DNA of 12,855 bases from JBPEXY01 sp052031065 (GTDB lineage Bacteria; Pseudomonadota; Gammaproteobacteria; Immundisolibacterales; Immundisolibacteraceae). Below, in pieces: positions 7,249 through 12,855 of this stretch. Location of the stretch: contig JBPEXY010000130.1 of the NCBI GenBank assembly GCA_052031065.1, positions 1 through 12,855 of the forward strand, written 5' to 3'. Both the position numbers and the translations under genes were made by a program. Positions within the stretch are counted from its first letter, which is position 1. Every line of letters starts with the position of its first letter. The notes below the pieces were generated by a model, which did no database searches, was not told where the DNA came from, and worked only from the letters and a program-made list of their open reading frames with translations.

Positions 7249-9490
7249 CTAACCAATCTCCAGACGTTGCACCCGCTGCAGTCCGCGCGGCAACGCAGAC
7301 CCCCGTTTGGCACGGCTATCGCAAAAAGCCTCCAGATCCTGGGGTTTCAGGGTCAGGTGGCGGTTGCCGGCGTGGACCACCAGGGAGCTCTCGGCAGGAA
7401 CCAGCGCGACAGCAACCAGGCTGAGATGGTCCAGTTTTCTGTTTCGGCAGGTTGATCAGTTTTACCCCTTTACCGCGCGCCAGCTCGGGGAGCTCCTGTA
7501 CCGCAAACACTAATAGCCTGCCGTCACTGCTGACACAGGCAAGGCGATCACTGGCCGCATCGGTAATCTGCATCGGCGCCAGCACCCGCGCACCTGCCGG
7601 CAGGTTAATCAGTGCCTTGCCCGCCTTGTTGCGGCTGAGCAGGTCAGAAAACTGACAGCGAAAGCCATAGCCGGCGTCATTGGCGAGCAGCAGCGGCTGG
7701 TCGTTACTGCCAATCACCAGCTGCTGGATTGCTGAACCGGTTGGCAGGTTGAGTTTGCCGCTGAGTGGCTCACCATGGCCGCGGGCGGAAGGCAACCCGT
7801 GGGCCGGCAGGTTATAGCTGCGGCCGCTGCTGTCGATAAACGCCACCTGCTGGTTACTGCGGCCACTGGCGGCGGCGAGAAACTGATCACCCGATTTGTA
7901 ATTAAGGCCGCCAGCATCAATATCGTGACCTTTCGCCACCCGCACCCACCCCATTTGCGATAGCACCACGGTGACCGGTTCCGCAGGGGTAAGCTCTGAC
8001 TCATCCAGGGCCACTGCGGTACCGCGCTCCACCAGTGGCGAACGCCGCTCATCGCCATATTGCGCTGCATCGGCCTTGATCTCATCGCCGATCAATCGGG
8101 TCATGGCTTTGTCTGAACCCAGCAGTTCCTGCAGGGAGTCACGCTCGCTCTCCAGCTCGGCCTGTTCCGCGCGCAGACGGGTCTCCTCCAGTTTGGCCAG
8201 ATGACGCAGTTTGGTTTCAAGAATCGCTTCCGCCTGACGGTCGGACAGATTGAACCGCTCCATCAACACCGGCTTGGGTTGGTCCTCGGAGCGGATGATA
8301 GCGATCACCTCGTCAAGATTGAGAAAGGCGATAATCAAGCCATCGACAATGTGTAGCCTGTCGAGAATCTTCTGCAGTCGATATTCCAGCCTGCGTCTGA
8401 CCGTCTGGCGGCGAAACGCCAGCCAGTCTGACAACAGCTGGCGCAGCCCCAGCACCTGGGGCCGGCCATCCAGCCCGATAACGTTGAAATGAACCCGGAA
8501 ATTGCGCTCCAGTTCGGTGGTGGCGAACAGGTGATCCATCAATCGGGCTTTATCAACCCGGTTGGAGCGCGGCTCGACGACGATGCGGGTTGGGTGCTCG
8601 TGGTCTGACTCGTCGCGGATATCCTCGACCCAGGGTAACTTTTTTGCCTGCATCTGCGCAGCGATCTGCTCCACCGCTTTGGCACCGGAAACCTGGTACG
8701 GCAGGGTGTGAATAACCAGATCACCATCTTCGATGTCGTAACGGGCGCGCATACGGATGGAACCCGTGCCGCTGGCGTAAATTTCACGCAGTTCAGCGGC
8801 GCTGGTGACCACCTCAGCACCGGTTGGAAAATCGGGGCCGGGCATTAACTCAAGCAGATCATCCAGTGATGCCCGTGGATGCCTCAGCAAATGACGGGCG
8901 GCAGCGGCGACCTCGCGCAGGTTGTGTGGCGGTATGTCGGTGGACATGCCGACAGCGATACCACGCCCGCCGTTAAGCAGGATGTTGGGTAGCCGCGCCG
9001 GTAGCATCACCGGTTCTTTCAAAGTGCCGTCGAAATTGGGCTGCCAGTCGACCGTACCCTGCCCCAGTTCGCCGAGTAGCAGACTGGCATAGGGGGCCAG
9101 TTTCGACTCGGTATAGCGCATCGCCGCGAAGGATTTGGGATCATCCGGCGAGCCCCAGTTGCCCTGCCCCTCAACCAACGGATAACGGTAAGAGAAATTC
9201 TGCGCCATCAGCACCATCGCCTCGTAACAGGCGCTGTCACCATGGGGGTGAAATTTGCCAATCACATCGCCGACGGTACGGGCTGATTTTTTTGGCTTGG
9301 CGTTTCCGCCCAGCGCCAGCTCAGACATGGCATAGACAATGCGCCGCTGCACCGGTTTGAGGCCATCGCCCAGGCTTGGCAACGCCCGGTCGAGAATGAC
9401 GTACATGGAGTAGTCGAGGTAGGCTTTCTCGGTAAAGCTGTGCAGCGGCTGCTGCTCGGGAGCGTCTGGGGCGTCGATCAATTCACTCAT
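7249..9490 (-). CDS. parC: DNA topoisomerase IV subunit A, C-terminus frameshifted
   Basis: Subunit A of topoisomerase IV breaks and rejoins DNA to unlink daughter chromosomes; it works as a heterotetramer with ParE. From the ATG at 9490 (a TTG at 9499 is less likely) the conserved N-terminus includes LHSFTEKAYLDYSMYVILDR, the winged-helix/quinolone region HPHGDSACYEA (81-91) and the catalytic Tyr126 in AAMRYTE. Positions equivalent to E. coli Ser80 and Glu84 are the wild-type Ser86 and Glu90. The beta-pinwheel domain follows (VLSQMGWVR, GHDIDAGGLNYK, LPSARGHGEPLSGKL). After about residue 685 the frame is lost: the direct reading ends at 7316 with 39 unrelated Pro/Gly/Arg-rich residues. The +1 frame from the run of four A (- strand, 7435-7438) continues with SLVAVALVPAESSLVVHAGN and ends in GLQRVQRLEIG-stop at 7249. 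Removing one A restores a 746-residue ParC of normal length. parE lies just upstream. Confidence 0.93.
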
Positions 9491-9603
9491 CGGTAACAAC
9501 CATCAGTATCAACATTAAGATTTTAGTGGCGGCGCTGGCAGAAGGCAGTGGAAGGCGGTGCTGAATGACGAGAAAACCCCAGCTGACAAAAAAATAACGG
9601 CCG

Positions 9604-11493
9604 CTACACCACTTCCGCCAGGTTGCCTTTGGTCTCCAGCCAGTTACGCCGGTCGCCGGCCCGTTTTTTCGCCAGCAGCATATCCATCATGCGCGCCGCG
9701 CCATCACCCGGTTCAACCACCAGTTGCACCAGCCTGCGGGTGTCCGGATCCATGGTCGTCTCCCGTAACTGCATCGGGTTCATTTCGCCCAACCCTTTGA
9801 AGCGCTGCACGTTGGGTGTACCACGAATTTTCTCGGCGGTGATGCGGTCCAGTACGCCTTGCTTTTCAGCCTCGTCAAGAGCATAGAAGACCCGCTTACC
9901 GACATCGATGCGATAGAGCGGCGGCATGGCAATGTAGATATGGCCCTGTTCCACCAGCGGTTTGAAATGGCGTAAAAACAGCGCACAGAGCAGGGTGGCG
10001 ATGTGGGCGCCATCGGAATCAGCATCGGCCAGCACGCAGATTTTGCCGTAACGCAGCCCGCTGAGGTCATCGCTGCCGGGGTCCACCCCCAGCGCCACGC
10101 TGATGTCGTGCACCTCCTGTGATGCCAGCACCTCACCGGGCGACACTTCCCAGGTGTTCAGAATCTTGCCACGCAGCGGCAGGATTGCCTGAAAATCCTT
10201 GTCACGGGCCTGCTTGGCACTGCCACCCGCGGAATCCCCCTCAACCAGAAACAGCTCGGTACGGGCGAGGTCCTGAGCCGAACAATCAGCCAGCTTGCCC
10301 GGCAGCGCCGGACCGCTGGTGATTTTTTTTCTGACCACTTTTTTTGCCGACTTCATGCGGCTCTGGGCACGTGCAATGGCCATCTCGGCGATGCGCTGCG
10401 CCACTTCGGTATTCTGGTTCAGCCAGAGACTGAAGGCGTCCTTGCTGACTCCGGCAATAAACGGCGCACATTCGCGGGAGGAGAGACGCTCCTTGGTCTG
10501 GCCGGAGAACTGCGGGTCTCGAAGTTTGGCTGAGAGGATATAGCTGCAGTTTTCCCAGACATCGTCAGGCGCGAGTTTGACTCCACGGGGCAGCAGGCTA
10601 TGGAACTCGCAGAATTCGCGAATCGCATCGGTCAGCCCGCTGCGTAACCCATTGACGTGGGTGCCCCCCTGACTGGTGGGGATCAGGTTGACGTAACTTT
10701 CCACCACCCCACTGCCGCCGTGGGGCAACCAGCAAACCGCCCAGTCAACGCCCTCATTTTCACCCTGAAAACTGCCGGTAAAAGGCTGTTCTGGCAACTG
10801 CTCCTGCCCCTCAAGCGCGCTGTCCAGATAATCCGAAAGACCATCCTCATAGAACCAGCTTTCACTCTGCTCCCCGCTCTCGTCGATAAACACGACGGTA
10901 AGTCCTGGGCAGAGCACTGCCTTGGCGCGCAGCAGGTGTTTGAGTCGCGGCAGCGAAAACTTTACGCTGTCAAAAAACTTTCCGTCGGGCCAGAAACGCA
11001 ACTCGGTACCGGTGTTGCGTTTGCCCACCTCACCGGTCCGAGTGAGCGGATCGACCAGCTCGCCATTGGCAAAAGCAATCTGATGCACGCCGCCGTCACG
11101 GCGAATGGTCACTTCAAGCCGGGTGGAGAGTGCGTTGACGACACTGACCCCGACACCGTGTAAACCACCGGAGAACTGATAGTTTTTGTCGTCGAATTTA
11201 CCCCCGGCGTGGAGCCGGCTAAGAATCACCTCGACACCCGGCACCCCCTCCTCGGGATGAATATCCACCGGCATGCCACGGCCATCATCCTTAACCGAAA
11301 GTGAGCCATCCCGGTGCAGCGTCACCTCGATTTTTTTCGCAAAGCCGGCCAGCGCTTCATCGACAGAGTTATCGATCACCTCCTGGGCGAGGTGGTTGGG
11401 CCGCTCGGTCTGGGTATACATGCCCGGTCGTTTGCGGACCGGGTCGAGGCCCGTAAGAACTTCTATGGAAGTAGCGTCGTAACGGTCATTCAT
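9604..11493 (-). CDS. parE: DNA topoisomerase IV subunit B (ATPase)
   Basis: Subunit B supplies the ATP-driven gate of topoisomerase IV. The 629-residue protein is full length and carries all expected motifs. GHKL ATPase: PGMYT (23-27), QEVIDNSVDEALAG with catalytic Glu38 and Mg-binding Asn42, DDGRGMP (69-75) and GGLHGVGVS (109-117). Transducer domain: QTKERLSSRE (332-341). TOPRIM: EGDSAGG (418-424), PLRGKILN (439-446), the acidic DADSD (490-494) and the QRFKGLGEMNP block (563-573). The short ParE-type length and lack of the GyrB insertion separate it from gyrase B. It precedes parC on the same strand with a gap of about 113 bases, and follows the rubrerythrin terminator, so its promoter should lie within 11494-11562. 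No convincing consensus promoter or strong ribosome binding site is visible there. Confidence 0.96.
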   Translation of the reverse strand: MNDRYDATSIEVLTGLDPVRKRPGMYTQTERPNHLAQEVIDNSVDEALAGFAKKIEVTLHRDGSLSVKDDGRGMPVDIHPEEGVPGVEVILSRLHAGGKFDDKNYQFSGGLHGVGVSVVNALSTRLEVTIRRDGGVHQIAFANGELVDPLTRTGEVGKRNTGTELRFWPDGKFFDSVKFSLPRLKHLLRAKAVLCPGLTVVFIDESGEQSESWFYEDGLSDYLDSALEGQEQLPEQPFTGSFQGENEGVDWAVCWLPHGGSGVVESYVNLIPTSQGGTHVNGLRSGLTDAIREFCEFHSLLPRGVKLAPDDVWENCSYILSAKLRDPQFSGQTKERLSSRECAPFIAGVSKDAFSLWLNQNTEVAQRIAEMAIARAQSRMKSAKKVVRKKITSGPALPGKLADCSAQDLARTELFLVEGDSAGGSAKQARDKDFQAILPLRGKILNTWEVSPGEVLASQEVHDISVALGVDPGSDDLSGLRYGKICVLADADSDGAHIATLLCALFLRHFKPLVEQGHIYIAMPPLYRIDVGKRVFYALDEAEKQGVLDRITAEKIRGTPNVQRFKGLGEMNPMQLRETTMDPDTRRLVQLVVEPGDGAARMMDMLLAKKRAGDRRNWLETKGNLAEVV

Positions 11494-11562
11494 GCAGTGA
11501 GTTTGCTGGTGGGGGTAAGGTTAAGAAAGCGAATACCAGGAACCTGGCTAAATACGCAACAC

Positions 11563-11601
11563 AAAAAAAACCCCGGGGTCGAAATCCGGCCCCAGGGTTT
11601 T
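11563..11601 (-). terminator. Rho-independent terminator of the rubrerythrin gene
   Basis: Read on the - strand, AAAACCCTGGGG (11601-11590) pairs with CCCCGGGGTTTT (11578-11567). This forms a 12-bp stem with one T-G wobble and an 11-base loop, running into an unbroken run of eight T. It starts 15 bases after the rubrerythrin stop codon and isolates that gene from parE downstream. On the + strand only four T follow the stem, so termination in that direction would be weak. Confidence 0.93.
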
Positions 11602-11616
11602 ATCAGGCTGTTCGCA

Positions 11617-12036
11617 TTAACCGTCGAGGTTATCCAGAGCTTTCTGGAAACGGTTGGCGTGTGAACGCTCTGCCTTGGCGAGGGTTTCAAACCAGTCAGC
11701 AATCTCGTCGAAGCCTTCTTCACGGGCCTGCTTGGTCATACCCGGGTACATGTCGGTGTACTCATGAGTTTCACCAGCAACGGCCGCTTTGAGGTTATCA
11801 GCGGTACTGCCGATCGGCAGACCGGTGGCCGGATCACCAACACTTTCCATGTACTCAAGGTGGCCGTGAGCATGGCCGGTTTCACCCTCTGCGGTGGAGC
11901 GAAACACAGCAGCCACGTCGTTGTAGCCTTCAACGTCCGCTTTGGCAGCGAAGTAGAGGTAACGGCGATTGGCCTGAGACTCACCAGCAAAAGCGTCTTT
12001 CAGGTTTTGCAGCGTGCTGCTATCTTTCAGTTCCAT
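11617..12036 (-). CDS. Rubrerythrin-type diiron protein lacking the rubredoxin domain
   Basis: A 139-residue ferritin-like four-helix protein. The diiron ligands are recognisable as E19 (AGES), the ExxH pair E52/H55 (GETGHAHGH), E89 and E92 (AGETHEY) and the second ExxH pair E123/H126 (AERSHANRF). Rubrerythrins reduce hydrogen peroxide in the cytoplasm. The usual C-terminal rubredoxin domain with its Cys4 iron site is absent: the protein ends shortly after the fourth helix with LDNLDG and has no cysteines. It therefore belongs with short, sulerythrin-like forms and needs an external electron donor. AGGAG at 12047-12051 is a good ribosome binding site for the ATG at 12036. It is a single-gene unit closed by its own terminator, with no visible functional link to the parE gene downstream. 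Confidence 0.9.
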   Translation of the reverse strand: MELKDSSTLQNLKDAFAGESQANRRYLYFAAKADVEGYNDVAAVFRSTAEGETGHAHGHLEYMESVGDPATGLPIGSTADNLKAAVAGETHEYTDMYPGMTKQAREEGFDEIADWFETLAKAERSHANRFQKALDNLDG

Positions 12037-12062
12037 CTCATTCTCCTAAACTAATTGGACCG

Positions 12063-12080
12063 ACCCGGGTCATGCCGGGT
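12063..12080. promoter_or_regulatory. Inverted repeat upstream of rubrerythrin, possible operator
   Basis: ACCCGGGTCATGCCGGGT has 6-bp arms (ACCCGG and CCGGGT) around six bases, and contains the start of a perfect 10-base palindrome GACCCGGGTC at 12062-12071. It lies 26 to 44 bases before the rubrerythrin start, where a repressor site or a 5'-leader structure would be expected. No known regulator consensus is recognised. Confidence 0.35.
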
Positions 12081-12214
12081 TGATAAAGTCTAAGCCAAAC
12101 TGGCTCTGCTCAGCGATCCCCTCGTACAGTCTCCCCCCAAGAGCATCCGACAAGAGTTTTCCGACAGAAGCAGTCTAAACTTTGATTTAGTGGCTTGCAC
12201 CAGTTCCTTCTTCC

Positions 12215-12237
12215 GCTGGAGCTGAACCAGCTCCAGC
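12215..12237. other. Perfect 10-bp hairpin with 3-base loop
   Basis: The arms GCTGGAGCTG (12215-12224) and CAGCTCCAGC (12228-12237) are exact complements around the loop AAC. There is no T-run of terminator type on either side: + strand ACTTTGAG follows, - strand GGAAGAAGG follows. It sits three bases before the proposed xseB -35 element. Possible roles are a regulator binding site, a barrier to divergent transcription or a processed RNA structure; none is established. Confidence 0.55.
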
Positions 12238-12240
12238 ACT

Positions 12241-12268
12241 TTGAGCGCAAGGCCGCCTACTGTATCCT
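12241..12268 (+). promoter_or_regulatory. Putative sigma70 promoter for xseB-ispA
   Basis: TTGAGC (12241-12246) and TATCCT (12263-12268) are separated by 16 bases and each match four of six consensus positions. Transcription would begin near 12275, leaving a leader of about 110 bases before the TTG start of xseB. This is the best -35/-10 pair I found in the intergenic region, but it rests on pattern matching alone. Confidence 0.45.
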
Positions 12269-12376
12269 AACAGCCGTGACTCGGTAAACAGCTTTGCCGA
12301 ATCCATCGGGACTATTGCCAACCCCCTACCAAAATGACCAGATAACCACCTTTGAATCCCGCTTTATAACTGTCAC

Positions 12377-12380
12377 GGAG
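12377..12380 (+). promoter_or_regulatory. Ribosome binding site deciding the xseB TTG start
   Basis: GGAG is followed by six bases (CCTGAT) and then TTG at 12387. This spacing, and the 80-residue protein that results, favour TTG as the true start over an in-frame TTG at 12294, which has no Shine-Dalgarno-like sequence. Confidence 0.65.
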
Positions 12381-12386
12381 CCTGAT

Positions 12387-12629
12387 TTGAACAGCGATTC
12401 CTCGCCCCCCGATTTTGAAAAGGCACTGGCTGAACTCGAGTCGATCGTCGAAAGGCTGGAACAGGGGGAGATGACACTGGAAAATTCCCTGAAAGATTTC
12501 GAACGTGGGGTACAGTTGGCCCGCAATTGCCAAACAGCGCTAAATGATGCGCAGATGAGGGTTGAAAAGCTGATCGAGGACAACGGACAGCTCAATTTTG
12601 AAGAATTTGATAACCCGGAAGAAGAATGA
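12387..12629 (+). CDS. xseB: Exodeoxyribonuclease VII small subunit
   Basis: Small accessory subunit of exonuclease VII, which with several copies per XseA large subunit degrades single-stranded DNA to oligonucleotides. From the TTG start the protein has 80 residues, the same length as E. coli XseB. It shows the family pattern DFEKALAELESIVERLEQGE (9-28), then LENSLKDFERGVQLARNCQ and a final RVEKLIEDNGQ, forming two helices, with an acidic tail ending EEE. xseA is not in the window. The stop overlaps the ispA start (ATGA), the usual xseB-ispA arrangement, so the two are probably co-transcribed and translationally coupled. Confidence 0.93.
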   Translation: MNSDSSPPDFEKALAELESIVERLEQGEMTLENSLKDFERGVQLARNCQTALNDAQMRVEKLIEDNGQLNFEEFDNPEEE

Positions 12630-12855
12630 ATTTCGATGGGTTTTTGACGTGGTCGCGAGACCACGTTGAGCAGGTTCTTGCCAGTTCTCTGGAACAGAAC
12701 CCTACTCCTGCGCCCAGACTACATGAAGCAATGGCCTATTCCCTGCTGGGGGGCGGGAAAAGAGTTCGCGCAACCCTGGTCTATGCGTCTGCGCAGTTGC
12801 TCGGGCTGCAGCGGGAAACGGTGGATACAACCGCCGCTGCGGTGGAGATAATCCA
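12626..12855 (+). CDS. ispA: Farnesyl diphosphate synthase, N-terminal part (3' cut by window)
   Basis: The ATG at 12626 overlaps the xseB stop (ATGA) and opens 76 codons that run off the right edge. The translation carries the IspA/GGPPS-family N-terminal signature RLHEAMAYSLLGGGKRVRAT followed by LVYASAQLLG, where the GGKR-x-R basic patch contacts the diphosphate of isopentenyl diphosphate. The Asp-rich FARM and SARM motifs would lie beyond the edge. The enzyme makes farnesyl diphosphate from IPP and DMAPP/GPP for quinone and undecaprenyl synthesis. GGAAG at 12617-12621 may assist initiation. In many gammaproteobacteria dxs follows, which cannot be checked here. Confidence 0.93.
   Translation, partial: MNFDGFLTWSRDHVEQVLASSLEQNPTPAPRLHEAMAYSLLGGGKRVRATLVYASAQLLGLQRETVDTTAAAVEII

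Larger units (their letters stand above)
12037..12386. other. Divergent intergenic region, rubrerythrin / xseB
   Basis: About 350 bases without a credible gene separate the divergent rubrerythrin and xseB-ispA units. Going left to right it contains the rubrerythrin ribosome binding site, an inverted repeat (12063-12080), a pair of TCCGACA direct repeats, a perfect 10-bp hairpin (12215-12237) and a sigma70-like promoter toward xseB (12241-12268). No tRNA-like fold or conserved riboswitch pattern is apparent. I could not find a convincing -35/-10 pair for rubrerythrin. Confidence 0.6.

Noticed and set aside
7427..7450. Programmed ribosomal frameshift in parC
   Set aside because: Recovery needs a +1 shift, and I see no known +1 signal such as a prfB-like stop codon with a Shine-Dalgarno stimulator; a homopolymer indel is simpler.
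7242..7513. Several short + strand open frames opposite the end of parC
   Set aside because: They overlap the out-of-frame but clearly conserved ParC C-terminus on the - strand, and their translations resemble nothing.
9491..9603. Terminator between parE and parC
   Set aside because: A T-rich run follows the parE stop on the - strand, but no convincing GC stem precedes it; read-through into parC seems likely.
10657..11163. 168-residue + strand open frame inside parE
   Set aside because: It is antisense to the conserved ATPase and transducer domains of ParE, has no motif, and has no Shine-Dalgarno site that I could see.
11494..11562. Sigma70 promoter for parE (TTGCGT, 18 bases, TATTCG)
   Set aside because: Matches to consensus are too weak to call; a promoter must be near, but this pair is not convincing.
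12294..12386. N-terminal extension of XseB from an upstream TTG
   Set aside because: No ribosome binding site, and the extra 31 residues are not family-like; the TTG at 12387 with GGAG gives the normal length.
12666..12851. Short + strand open frame at the right edge
   Set aside because: It is a shadow of ispA in another frame; the IspA signature lies in the frame starting at 12626.

Overview
The window looks like chromosomal DNA from a gammaproteobacterium with moderately high GC. ParE and ParC resemble the enterobacterial-type topoisomerase IV subunits closely along their length. xseB is followed directly by ispA, as is common in this class, and a short DksA/TraR-type zinc-finger gene is present. 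I see no mobile elements, CRISPR array, tRNA or rRNA. Most of the window is ordinary housekeeping DNA; the left half is a less-studied lipid-modification operon.

Left block (1-6683, + strand): seven tightly packed co-directional genes. They encode a flavin amine-oxidase-like oxidoreductase (5' end cut by the window), a DUF1365 protein, a cyclopropane-fatty-acid-synthase-like SAM methyltransferase, a GPH/MFS-type transporter, a DUF3833 lipoprotein, a secreted DUF6134-like protein and a short-chain dehydrogenase. Several junctions overlap (TGATG, TAATG, ATGA) and the widest gap is 19 bases, so they are probably one transcript whose promoter lies left of the window. Related gene sets are known in proteobacteria in connection with modified membrane fatty acids and, in Rhodobacter sphaeroides, with the singlet-oxygen response. 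The methyltransferase differs from classical CFA synthase at two of the bicarbonate-site positions, so its product may be a methylated or furan-type acyl chain rather than a cyclopropane.

Middle block (6694-11493, - strand): a DksA/TraR zinc-finger gene meets the operon tail-to-tail only 10 bases away. Upstream of it are parC and parE, the two subunits of topoisomerase IV, transcribed parE then parC. parC carries an apparent one-base insertion in a short homopolymer, which throws its last 61 codons out of frame. The natural C-terminus is fully readable in the next frame, so this is either a sequencing/assembly error or a very recent mutation.

Right block (11563-12855): a rubrerythrin-type diiron gene on the - strand ends in a strong rho-independent terminator just before parE. 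A roughly 350-base intergenic region holds a perfect 10-bp hairpin, smaller inverted and direct repeats and a plausible sigma70 promoter. Then come xseB (exonuclease VII small subunit, probably starting at TTG) and, overlapping it by ATGA, the first 76 codons of ispA (farnesyl diphosphate synthase), which runs off the right edge.
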